From Planctomycetales bacterium (GTDB lineage Bacteria > Planctomycetota > Planctomycetia > Pirellulales > Pirellulaceae): a stretch of DNA of 64,000 nt. The position numbers and the translations under genes are program-made. Location: NCBI GenBank assembly GCA_020426845.1, contig JAGQPF010000255.1:1-64000 (forward strand), given 5' to 3'. Numbering within the stretch: the stretch's first letter is position 1; every line of letters begins with the position of its first letter. Positions 9,369 through 17,574 of the stretch are shown one piece after another. A model generated the notes under the pieces. That model was not told the origin of the DNA. It saw only the letters and a program-made list of their open reading frames with translations, and searched no databases.

Positions 9369-10964
9369 ATGCGGTATCTCGTCTCTTTCCACCCCAAGCG
9401 GGTGCCACACTACTTCACGGACGTGCTGATCATCGGCGGAGGATTGGCGGGGCTGCGAGCGGCCAATGCGGTTGATCCTCGCTGCGAAGTGCTCATCGTC
9501 ACCAAGGATGTGCTCAAGCAGTCCAACAGCAACTACGCTCAAGGCGGAATCGCCGGAGTGTTGGACCCGGAGGACCGCTTCGAAGAGCACGTTGAGGACA
9601 CGCTCCGCGCCGGAGGTGGATTGTGCGATCGCGAGATCGTCGAGCTGGTGGTGCGCGAGGGGCCGCAGCGAATTCACGAGCTGATTGAGTGGGGAACGCA
9701 GTTTGACGAGGACGAGCAAGGGGAGCTGGTGCTGGGCCGCGAGGGAGGACATAGCCGACGCCGCATCGTTCACGCCAACGGAGACGCGACGGGCCGCGAG
9801 GTGATTCGGGCGATGATCGCCTGGACGCGCAAACAGAGGAATATCGGCATTTGGGAGAATGCTTTCACGTTGGATTTGCTGACGGATGAAAGCGGCTGTC
9901 GCGGCGCCGTCATCGCCGAAGGCAATCGCCGGACCCTCGTCTGGGCCAAGCAGGTGATTTTGTGCACCGGCGGGGCGGGCCAAATCTATCGCGAGACCAC
10001 CAATCCCAACGTCGCCACCGGGGATGGCCATGCAATGGCGGCTCGCGCCGGCGCCCAGCTGCGGGACATGGAGTTCATGCAGTTTCATCCGACCGTGCTC
10101 TATATCGCCGGCTCCAGCCGCAGCCTGATCACCGAGGCGGTGCGGGGCGAGGGCGCCTACCTTCGCGACCGCTACAACCACCGGTTCATGCCCGAATACC
10201 ACGAGTTGGCCGAGTTGGCGCCGCGCGATGTCGTGTCACAGGCGATCGTCACGCAAATGGAAAAGACGCGGCACCCGTGCGTGTATCTCGATATGAGCCA
10301 CCTGGATGCCGAGCAGGTGCACCGGCGCTTTCCCGGCATTGCCAAAGCCTGTGCAAATTTCGACATCGACATCGCCACCGATCTGATTCCGGTTCGCCCC
10401 GGCGCCCACTACATGATCGGCGGGGTCACGGTGGATCAGCAGGGCCGCACGACGTTGCCCAATCTATGGGCGGCGGGCGAGGTGACCTCCAGCGGTTTGC
10501 ATGGGGCCAACCGACTGGCCTCCAACAGTCTGTTGGAGGGGCTGGTCTTTGGCGCCCGCGCGGGGGTGGGCGCCAGCAATGCCGCGTTGACGCGGATGGA
10601 CACTTACTATGCCTCCCCCCTGACGAGCGAGCTGGACGGGGTGTCGGTCGAGCCGCTCGATGTGGCCGACATTCGCAATTCGCTGCAGAGCCTGATGTGG
10701 CGTGCGGCGGGCGTGCGACGCGTCGAGGAGGGTCTTGAGGAGGCGTCGGAAATGATCGACGGTTGGCGCAAGTACGTGTTAAACCACGAGTTCGACAATC
10801 AGGCGGGCTGGGAGCTGCAAAATCTGCTGACAGTCTCCCAGATCGTGATTCGAGCCGCTTCGGCACGCCACGAGTCGCGCGGCACACATCTCCGCGAGGA
10901 CTTTCCCGAGCCGGTGGAGCAGTGGCGGCGGCACCTGACGACGGACGAGCTATCGCTGAGCTGA
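9369..10964 (+). CDS. nadB: L-aspartate oxidase (NAD biosynthesis)
   Basis: A 531-residue flavoenzyme of the succinate dehydrogenase/fumarate reductase flavoprotein family. L-aspartate oxidase converts L-aspartate to iminoaspartate, which quinolinate synthase NadA uses in de novo NAD synthesis. The FAD dinucleotide motif GGGLAG is at 23-28. Other family signatures are SNSNYAQGGIAGV, GGHSRRRIVHANGDATG, MEFMQFHPT, GAHYMIGGV and GLHGANRLASNSLLEGL, the last typical of NadB. The C-terminal helical domain (~430-531) fits NadB length. The ATG at 9369 is used; GTG 9363 and TTG 9351 are in-frame alternatives. nadA and nadC are not in the window. A fumarate reductase flavoprotein is the alternative, but the GANRLASNSLLE block argues for NadB. 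Confidence 0.88.
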   Translation: MRYLVSFHPKRVPHYFTDVLIIGGGLAGLRAANAVDPRCEVLIVTKDVLKQSNSNYAQGGIAGVLDPEDRFEEHVEDTLRAGGGLCDREIVELVVREGPQRIHELIEWGTQFDEDEQGELVLGREGGHSRRRIVHANGDATGREVIRAMIAWTRKQRNIGIWENAFTLDLLTDESGCRGAVIAEGNRRTLVWAKQVILCTGGAGQIYRETTNPNVATGDGHAMAARAGAQLRDMEFMQFHPTVLYIAGSSRSLITEAVRGEGAYLRDRYNHRFMPEYHELAELAPRDVVSQAIVTQMEKTRHPCVYLDMSHLDAEQVHRRFPGIAKACANFDIDIATDLIPVRPGAHYMIGGVTVDQQGRTTLPNLWAAGEVTSSGLHGANRLASNSLLEGLVFGARAGVGASNAALTRMDTYYASPLTSELDGVSVEPLDVADIRNSLQSLMWRAAGVRRVEEGLEEASEMIDGWRKYVLNHEFDNQAGWELQNLLTVSQIVIRAASARHESRGTHLREDFPEPVEQWRRHLTTDELSLS

Positions 10965-11508
10965 TCGTCCGCTCGTCTGATCGTCCGCTCGGAAACGGCT
11001 TTTGCCCTGTGGGAAAACGCTGCGCCGCACAGGCGTTGGGGACCCACCGGGGGAGGCCGTCGAAAACACCTGTCCGGCAATCGGGAAGGTTGATCGGCGG
11101 AACCGCGTTTTGGTAGACGGAAATCGGATCAGCGGCGAACTTTGGCGAAGCACGGCTCGTATCCAAAGGATGCCGCGAGGACTGAACGAATCGGCTTGCC
11201 GGGCCAATGCCCATGGTGCCCTGGTTGAGAGCCGGGAGATGCCAAGTATATTAACGCGTTTGGCGTCCGGTCAGCGAAAGCCTCCCCCGCGCCGCCTCCC
11301 ACCAATGCCGACTCCAGATATTCGCTTGCGGCTGCTTGACCGGAGCACCGTGAATCCCCCCGGGGATCGATGAGCCCGGCGTCACGTCGAAGTGTGACGA
11401 GACTCAACACGGCAGGCCTTGAGGTTGGCGAGATCCGTTTGATTTCGTCACCCCCGAGCCTCATTGACCACCCACCATCTTGCTTGAATCACCGGAACGG
11501 ATGTTTGC
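10965..11508. other. 544-bp intergenic region between nadB and the ABC operon
   Basis: No convincing gene is seen. The left end has a direct repeat GATCGTCCGCTCG at 10964 and 10979, starting in the last codon of nadB. The right half holds a promoter-like pair (11225-11252). The rest looks unstructured, and a 5' leader of about 250 nt for the ABC operon is possible. Confidence 0.5.
11225..11252 (+). promoter_or_regulatory. Candidate sigma70-type promoter for the ABC operon
   Basis: TTGAGA (11225-11230) and TATATT (11247-11252) with a 16-nt spacer. It faces the ABC operon, whose first start codon is about 255 nt downstream, so a long leader would result. Confidence 0.35.
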
Positions 11509-12294
11509 ATGAGTACTTCCACCATGAACAAAAGCAAGGAAGGCAAAGGCGCCGCCTCGGCCACTCCGATGATCGAGGCGATTGGCCTGAGCAAGTTTTA
11601 CGGCATCTTTGCGGCGACTCGAGATGTGACCTTCACGGTGAATCGCGGCGAGATTGTCGCCTTCCTGGGCCCCAACGGCGCCGGGAAGAGCACGACCATG
11701 AAGCTGCTCACCGGCTACTTGGCGCCCTCGGAGGGCACGGCCAAGATCGCCGGACACAACATGTCGACCGATCGCATCGAGGGCTCGCGAACGCTGGGCT
11801 ACCTTCCCGAGAACGGCCCGCTCTACACGGAGATGACGCCGGCCAGCGCCCTGAAGTTCTTCGCCGAGGCGCGGGGCATGTCGCCAGCGGAGCGGGACCA
11901 GCGGATCGACGCTGTCGTGGATCTCTGCAATCTGCACACCGTGTTCAACAAGCCGATCGGCAAGCTGTCCAAGGGTTACCGGCAACGCGTCGGCATGGCT
12001 CAGGCGATGCTGCACGAGCCCGAGGTGCTGATCATGGACGAGCCGACAGCCGGACTCGACCCCAATCAGATTAGCGGCGTTCGGGACACGCTGGCCCGCA
12101 TCGGAGCGGAGCGCACCATCCTGCTGTCGACGCACATTCTGCAGGAAGTGGAGGCGATGGCCAGCCGCGTCATCATGATCAATCAGGGCCGAGTCGTGTT
12201 TGACGGCGCGGTCGATGAGCTGCGTTCACACGGCGAGGGGGCGCATCCCTTGGAGAGCGCGTTCCACAGCCTGACAGGACGAGCGATGGAATAG
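11509..12294 (+). CDS. ABC transporter ATPase, Gld-like operon
   Basis: A 261-residue ABC ATPase that would power the membrane partner encoded next. Walker A is GPNGAGKST (54-62), the signature is LSKGYRQR (~153-160) with a Tyr variant of LSGGQ as in drug/GldA-type ABC-2 ATPases, Walker B is VLIMDEPTAGLD (~173-184), and the switch His is in STH (~207). The N-terminus carries ~18 extra Ser/Lys-rich residues. It is followed after 95 nt by a permease-GldG fusion and then a DUF4340 protein, the same gene types as the gliding-linked gldA-gldF-gldG set. The cargo is unknown; gliding is not implied in this lineage. Confidence 0.9.
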   Translation: MSTSTMNKSKEGKGAASATPMIEAIGLSKFYGIFAATRDVTFTVNRGEIVAFLGPNGAGKSTTMKLLTGYLAPSEGTAKIAGHNMSTDRIEGSRTLGYLPENGPLYTEMTPASALKFFAEARGMSPAERDQRIDAVVDLCNLHTVFNKPIGKLSKGYRQRVGMAQAMLHEPEVLIMDEPTAGLDPNQISGVRDTLARIGAERTILLSTHILQEVEAMASRVIMINQGRVVFDGAVDELRSHGEGAHPLESAFHSLTGRAME

Positions 12295-12389
12295 CCATCC
12301 TCTCCGCCAACAGCCCGGGCAATACATACACGCAACACGCGATTTGCGATTTCAGGATCTCCTGAATCACAGCGAGGAGTGACAAGACG

Positions 12390-15380
12390 ATGCCATTGGT
12401 ATTTGAAATGGTGAAGCTGCTGGTCGTGGACGCCATCTTTTTGGGGCTCTGCGCCGGCGCCTTGATGTTGTTGTCCAATGTCATGAAGACCAACGCCGCG
12501 TTCGCCGTGATGCGGCGAAACTTCGTGGGCTACTTCAGCAATCCCACGGGCTACGTGTTTCTCTGCTTGTTTGTGCTGCTGACCTCCGTTGCCGCCTTCT
12601 GCCCCCATGAGTTCTTTGCGGCGAACCTGGCCAACCTCGATCAGCTGAACAAGTACTTGCCGTACATCATGCTGGTGTTTATCCCGGCGATCACGATGAG
12701 CATATGGGCCGAGGAGCGACGCCAGGGCACGGACGAGCTGCTGCTGACGTTGCCGGCCACGGACTTCGACATCGTGATCGGCAAATTCCTCTCCGCGGCG
12801 GCGATCTTTACCTGCTCGCTGCTGTTCTCGCAGGTCTCCAACTATGTCGTGCTGATCGCGCTGTCGTTGGGAGATCTCGACTCCGGCCTGCTGTTGTCGA
12901 CCTACTTCGGCTACTGGCTGGTTGGGTTGGCGATGATCTCGCTGGGCATGGTGGCCTCGTTTCTGACCAGCAACCTAACGGTCGGCTTTATTCTCGGCGC
13001 CCTGATCAACGCTCCGCTGGCGTTCGCCTCGCACGCCGACACGCTGGCCGCCAGCAATGTGCTTTCGCGTTCCATCGCACGTTGGGGCCTGCTCGATCGC
13101 ATGGACGACTTCGGCCGCGGGGTGCTCAGCCTGTCGTCATTCACCTACTTCGCGCTGATCATTGTCGTGGGGCTCTATTTCAGCATGGTGCTGATCGGTC
13201 GGCGGCACTGGTCGGGAGGCTCGGACGGCACCTCGATGCTCGGCCACTACTTGGTCCGAGCGATCTCGATTGCCATGGTTGGCGTCGGGTTGGTGTTGAT
13301 TTTCACGTGGAAGGATTTCCGCGCCGACGTCACCGAGGGCAAGATCAGCTCGCTGTCCAAAGACACACAGCAACTGTTGCGGAGTTTGGACACCAATGGC
13401 CGCAAGATCTACATCGACGCGTACGTTGGCGCCGAGATGCCGGACAGCTATGTGAAGACAAAGTTCGAGCTGCTCTCGATGCTCAAGGAATTCGCGTCCC
13501 GAGCTCCGGACAAGATCTCGTTGACCTTGCACGAAGAGCTGGAGCGGTTTAGCGAGAAAGCCAAGGAGGCCGATGAGCACGGCATCCGGCCCGAGCCGAT
13601 TCGAACGTTGGAACGCGGGCAGATTCATGATCACGAGGTGATCATGGGCGCGGTGTTCCGCTGCGGACTCGATAAGGTCACCGTGCCGTTCTTCGACTAT
13701 GGCATCCCGGTCGAGTACGAGCTGATTCGTTCGATCAACACGGTGGCCCAGGACTCCCGCAAGCGAGTCGGCGTGGTGCGCACCGCGGCCAATATGTTCG
13801 GCGGCATCACCATGATGGGCGGTCAGCCTCAGAGCTTGCCGCAGCGAGAGATCATCGGCGAGCTCGGCAAGCAATACGATGTCCGCTCGGTCGACCCCTC
13901 TTCGCCGATTCCCACGGACGAATACGACGCGTTGATTGTGGTTCAGCCCTCGTCGTTGCCGCCCGCCGGAATGGAGAATCTGCTCGCGGCGATCCGGGCG
14001 GGTGTGCCCACCGCGGTCTTTGAGGACCCACGCCCCACGTTCATTGGCGGGGTTCCCGCGACCGCCGAGGACAATCAGCCGATGGGCGGCATGATGATGA
14101 TGGGCATTGGCGGCGGGCCCCAGCCGAAGGGCGACATCCGTCAACTCTGGGATCTGCTCGGCATCCAAGCGCCAGGCACCCCGGGCGGACCTTCGGGCTT
14201 CCAGCCTGACATTGTGTGGCAGTCGTTCAATCCTTATCCCAAGTTGGAGGAGGCGGCCAACGTCAACGACTCGTGGGTCTTTGCCTCGACTCAGTCGCCC
14301 AACGGCGAGAACAGCATCTCGATGGGCGACAAGATCACCTCCAACTTGACCGAGTTGTTTTTCCCAATGCCCGGCGCCATCGAAAAGAAGACCGGCAGCA
14401 ATTTGAAATTCACTCCGCTCGTCTCAACCAACAGCGTCTCGGGGCACATCAAGTTCGATGACTTGATGGACGTGATGCGGACCGGGGGGGACAAAATGGA
14501 GTTCCGCAAGCGCCAAGGCAAGAAGATTCGCGAACAGATCTTGGCGGCGCGGATTCGCGGCGAATTGGCGGATGATGACAAACTGATGCAAGGCCCCGAT
14601 CCCGACGCCGACGAGGCGAAGGCGGCCGCCAAGGAGGGCGGTGAGTCGAAGTCCGACGACAAAGCGGGCGAAAAAGCGGATGAAAAAGAGGCGAAGGACA
14701 CGGGGCCGAAACCGCTGAATGTTGTCTACGTGGCCGATATCGACTTAATGTCCGACACGTTTTTGCGATTGAGAGCTCGTCCGGACGATGTCGGCTTGAA
14801 TCTGAACTTCCGCTTCGAGAACGTCACCTTTTTGTTGAACATCGTCGACGAGCTGGTGGGGCAGACCGACTATGTCAGCATTCGCAAACGCAAGCCGCAT
14901 CTGACCACACTGAAGTTGGTCGAGTACCAAATTCGCGAGAGCCGCCAATTCGAGCTCGAGAAGGAGCGCGAGTATCGCGAAGAATTCGACCGAGAGGTCA
15001 AGCAGGAGCAGACAAAACGCGACAAGGCGGTCGAGGAGCGTCAGAAGGCGATCGAGGAGCTCGAACGCAAGCAGCAAAAGGGCGAGGCGATCGATTATGC
15101 CGAGGTCAACGCGGCACAGGTGAAGTACCAGACGCACGTTTACCGCGCCGACCAGGAGCTCGAAGTCACTCGCGCACGGCTCGAGCAAAAACGCAGCCGC
15201 GCCCTGAAGGATTTGCGAGACGAGACGGAGCGAAGTGTGCGGCAGGTGCAGAACACTTACAAGATGTGGTCCGTGTTCGTGCCGCCGATTCCGCCGCTGC
15301 TGGTGGGACTCATTGTGCTGGTCCAACGGCGTCTCCGCGAACGCGACACGGTCTCTCGCGACCCGGCACGCCGAGTCTAG
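12390..15380 (+). CDS. ABC-2 permease fused to GldG-like protein
   Basis: A 996-residue fusion. Residues ~5-260 are an ABC-2 permease with about seven hydrophobic segments and the typical MSIWAEERRQGTDELLLTLP block. A further membrane segment (~288-308) leads into a GldG/DUF7088-type region (~310-800) with WKDFRADVTEGKISSLS, found at the start of GldG-like proteins. The region then has a Lys/Asp/Glu-rich linker (~745-775), a long charged coiled coil (~850-950) and a last membrane helix (~957-977). In gliding bacteria GldF and GldG are separate; here one chain holds both. GAGGAGTGA precedes the ATG by ~8 nt. It couples to the ATPase upstream. The stop codon is part of a dispersed repeat (15377-15475). 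Confidence 0.85.
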   Translation: MPLVFEMVKLLVVDAIFLGLCAGALMLLSNVMKTNAAFAVMRRNFVGYFSNPTGYVFLCLFVLLTSVAAFCPHEFFAANLANLDQLNKYLPYIMLVFIPAITMSIWAEERRQGTDELLLTLPATDFDIVIGKFLSAAAIFTCSLLFSQVSNYVVLIALSLGDLDSGLLLSTYFGYWLVGLAMISLGMVASFLTSNLTVGFILGALINAPLAFASHADTLAASNVLSRSIARWGLLDRMDDFGRGVLSLSSFTYFALIIVVGLYFSMVLIGRRHWSGGSDGTSMLGHYLVRAISIAMVGVGLVLIFTWKDFRADVTEGKISSLSKDTQQLLRSLDTNGRKIYIDAYVGAEMPDSYVKTKFELLSMLKEFASRAPDKISLTLHEELERFSEKAKEADEHGIRPEPIRTLERGQIHDHEVIMGAVFRCGLDKVTVPFFDYGIPVEYELIRSINTVAQDSRKRVGVVRTAANMFGGITMMGGQPQSLPQREIIGELGKQYDVRSVDPSSPIPTDEYDALIVVQPSSLPPAGMENLLAAIRAGVPTAVFEDPRPTFIGGVPATAEDNQPMGGMMMMGIGGGPQPKGDIRQLWDLLGIQAPGTPGGPSGFQPDIVWQSFNPYPKLEEAANVNDSWVFASTQSPNGENSISMGDKITSNLTELFFPMPGAIEKKTGSNLKFTPLVSTNSVSGHIKFDDLMDVMRTGGDKMEFRKRQGKKIREQILAARIRGELADDDKLMQGPDPDADEAKAAAKEGGESKSDDKAGEKADEKEAKDTGPKPLNVVYVADIDLMSDTFLRLRARPDDVGLNLNFRFENVTFLLNIVDELVGQTDYVSIRKRKPHLTTLKLVEYQIRESRQFELEKEREYREEFDREVKQEQTKRDKAVEERQKAIEELERKQQKGEAIDYAEVNAAQVKYQTHVYRADQELEVTRARLEQKRSRALKDLRDETERSVRQVQNTYKMWSVFVPPIPPLLVGLIVLVQRRLRERDTVSRDPARRV

Positions 15381-15475
15381 TGGACCGTCAAGCCTTGGTT
15401 TTGGAGTTGCAAAACTCGCGAAGTCGTGGCGAGCCACGAGCTTGGGGCGGCGGCCAACCAACGTTTTAATGTTGA
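15377..15475 (+). repeat. Dispersed ~95-bp repeat, copy 2
   Basis: It begins CTAGTGGACCGTCAAGCC, with the TAG being the stop of the permease-GldG gene, and contains hairpin TCGTGGC-GA-GCCACGA at about 15423-15438. It closely matches the inverse of 301-394. As there, it sits at a gene 3' end in the transcript sense. Confidence 0.75.
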
Positions 15476-15567
15476 CGGGATTAGAAGGCCAAGCCCTTTG
15501 GCAAGCTGCCCGAGAACGACGGCTCAAGAATAGAAGATCAACTGTCCGGTGAATTCGGAGTGACACG

Positions 15568-17490
15568 GTGAATCAAGAAGCGAAGAAGACCTTGATCTTT
15601 GTCGGCGCGGCGTTGGTGATCGGCATCTTCGGCGTGGCGGTTCAGTCGCGACGGCCGACGACCCGCGCGGAAGTGATGAAACAGGTCGGCCAGCCGCTGT
15701 TCGAGGAATTCAAGAATGTCGACGATGTCGCCAGTCTCGAAATCACGGAGGTGAACGAGGAGCTCGCGAGCACCAAGTCCTTTAAGGTCGCCAAGCGGAC
15801 CGGGACGGATGTCTGGGTACTTCCCTCCGAGTCGAACTATCCAGCGGATGCGACCGAGCAGGTTCGCGACGCGGCCACCATGTTTATCGACCTGAAGATC
15901 AAGGACGTCGCCAGCGAGCGCTCGGATGAGCACTCGCTGCTGGGCGTCGTCGAGCCATCGGAGGAGAACTTCGGCAAAGAGGGCATCGGCAAGCTCGTCG
16001 TGCTGCAGGACCGCAAGAACGTCGACTTGGTCCGCGTCATCATCGGCAGCGAAGTGCCGAATAGCGAAGGCGCCCGCTTTGCGCGACGCCCCGGACAGGA
16101 TGTGACCTTTGTCGCCCAAATTGACGAAAGCAAGTTCAGCACCAAATTCTCCGACTGGATTAAGAAAGACCTGCTGGACGTCAACGCGCTGGACATCGAG
16201 GACATCGAGCTGAAGGATTATTCCGTGATCGACGTCCGCAACTCGCGGGGCGAGATTAGCAAATTCCTCTCGCCTCGCATGGAGGCCTCGCTGCACTGGG
16301 ATTCATCGAATTGGTCGCTTGAGCAGCTGCTGGTTTACAACGACGAACGCGAGAAGGTGCCGACCCCGTTGGGTGAGGACGAAGAGCTGAATTCGCAGAA
16401 GCTCAATGACCTCAAGTATGCGGTGGACGATCTGGAAATCGTCGCGGTCCACCCCAAGCCCGAGGGCCTGGGCGCGGACCTGACCGCCGGCGCCGAGTTC
16501 ATGCAAAACAAAGAGAACCTGACCTCACTTCAACAGCGCGGCTATTATGCCCAGGAACTTGCCGACGGGAAGTTCGACCTGAAGGCGGCCAACGGCGAGG
16601 CCCACGTCACGACGAACAAGGGCATTCGGTACGTGCTTCGATTTGGCGAGATCAATTTGAAGTCGGGCATTGAAGAGGGCACCGCCAACCGGTACCTGTT
16701 CGTGACCGCACAAGTCGACGAGAGCAAGTTTCCCAAGCCCGTGAAGGAGCAACTGCCGGGCGCCATTGGCCCCGCGCAACCTGCGCCAGGCGACGCGCCG
16801 AAGGACGAGCCCAAGGCCGACGCGCCGAAGGACGAGCCCAAGGCCGACGCGCCGAAGGACGAGCCCAAGGCCGATGCGCCGAAGGACGAGCCCAAGGCCG
16901 ACGCGCCGAAGGACGGGCCCAAGGCCGATGCGCCGAAGGACGAGCCCAAGGCCGACGCGCCGAAGGATGAGCCCAAGGCCGATGCGCCGAAGGATGAACC
17001 CAAGGCAACGGGTGATGAATGCCAGGCGCCGCCAGTGGAAGAGCCAGCCGCCGAGCCCAAGGCCGATGACGATCAACCGGCGCCCAAGGCCGAGGATCAA
17101 AAGCCGGCGCCCAAGGCCGAGCCGCCTGCCGGCGATGAACCGGGATCAACGCCGTCCGCGGATCTCGACAAGTTCCGCGACCTGCAGCAAGGTGGCTTGC
17201 CGAACCGGATGGACGATACGGTTCGCGAGGCCGAGCTGCAGCGGATCGAGAAAGAGTATCAGCGCAAAGTGGACGAGCGCGAGGAGAATCTCAAGGAGGC
17301 GCGGGCTCGCGTCGCCGAACTCAATGCCCGCTTCGCCGGCTGGTACTACGTCGTGTCGGAGGACACGTACAAGAAGATCCACCTGGGCCGAGAAGACATT
17401 ATCAAGAAGAAGGACGCGACTCCTCCTGCGGACGGCGCCGGCGCCTTGCCCGGTGGCGGGCCGTCGCTGGGGCTCCCCTTCGGCAATTAG
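15568..17490 (+). CDS. DUF4340 protein with nine-residue tandem repeats
   Basis: A 640-residue protein starting at GTG 15568. A single N-terminal membrane anchor (~7-25) is followed by a DUF4340-type periplasmic region (~35-390) with two related halves. Residues 410-481 are eight copies of APKDEPKAD (one DG variant), encoded by a 27-bp tandem repeat; a further Pro/Ala/Lys-rich stretch runs to ~530. The C-terminal part (~545-640) contains a coiled coil and a second strand region, [23 protein letters not shown]4340 proteins commonly follow GldG-like genes and are thought to act with them in the envelope. The linker may span a distance in the periplasm. Function is not established. Confidence 0.82.
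   Translation: MNQEAKKTLIFVGAALVIGIFGVAVQSRRPTTRAEVMKQVGQPLFEEFKNVDDVASLEITEVNEELASTKSFKVAKRTGTDVWVLPSESNYPADATEQVRDAATMFIDLKIKDVASERSDEHSLLGVVEPSEENFGKEGIGKLVVLQDRKNVDLVRVIIGSEVPNSEGARFARRPGQDVTFVAQIDESKFSTKFSDWIKKDLLDVNALDIEDIELKDYSVIDVRNSRGEISKFLSPRMEASLHWDSSNWSLEQLLVYNDEREKVPTPLGEDEELNSQKLNDLKYAVDDLEIVAVHPKPEGLGADLTAGAEFMQNKENLTSLQQRGYYAQELADGKFDLKAANGEAHVTTNKGIRYVLRFGEINLKSGIEEGTANRYLFVTAQVDESKFPKPVKEQLPGAIGPAQPAPGDAPKDEPKADAPKDEPKADAPKDEPKADAPKDEPKADAPKDGPKADAPKDEPKADAPKDEPKADAPKDEPKATGDECQAPPVEEPAAEPKADDDQPAPKAEDQKPAPKAEPPAGDEPGSTPSADLDKFRDLQQGGLPNRMDDTVREAELQRIEKEYQRKVDEREENLKEARARVAELNARFAGWYYVVSEDTYKKIHLGREDIIKKKDATPPADGAGALPGGGPSLGLPFGN
16795..17010 (+). repeat. 27-bp in-frame tandem repeat, eight copies
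   Basis: Eight units encoding APKDEPKAD lie within the DUF4340 gene. Copies differ by synonymous GAC/GAT changes and one GAG to GGG change. The unit keeps frame, so copy-number change would lengthen or shorten the linker without truncation. Confidence 0.95.
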
Positions 17491-17497
17491 CAGGGTC

Positions 17498-17570
17498 GTG
17501 GTGCAGGCTGCCAGCCTGCAACCTGCGGTCAAGGAGCAAAACAATCACAGGCTGGCAGCCTGTGCTACGG
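17498..17570. repeat. Composite two-palindrome (BIME-like) element, likely bidirectional terminator
   Basis: Palindrome TGCAGGCTGCCAGCCTGCA (17502-17520) and palindrome CACAGGCTGGCAGCCTGTG (17546-17564) are separated by a 25-nt spacer. The inverse complement matches 63649-63720 outside the spacer core. It occupies the 84-bp gap between the convergent DUF4340 and FAD-oxidoreductase genes. Confidence 0.85.
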
Positions 17571-17574
17571 ACGA

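Noticed and set aside
11129-11464. 111-codon minus-strand frame in the nadB-ABC gap
   Set aside because: No ribosome site or family, and the translated sequence is not protein-like; it also crosses the candidate promoter of the ABC operon.
16525-17149. Repetitive minus-strand open frames opposite the DUF4340 repeats
   Set aside because: Their repeat structure follows directly from the 27-bp tandem repeat of the DUF4340 gene on the plus strand.
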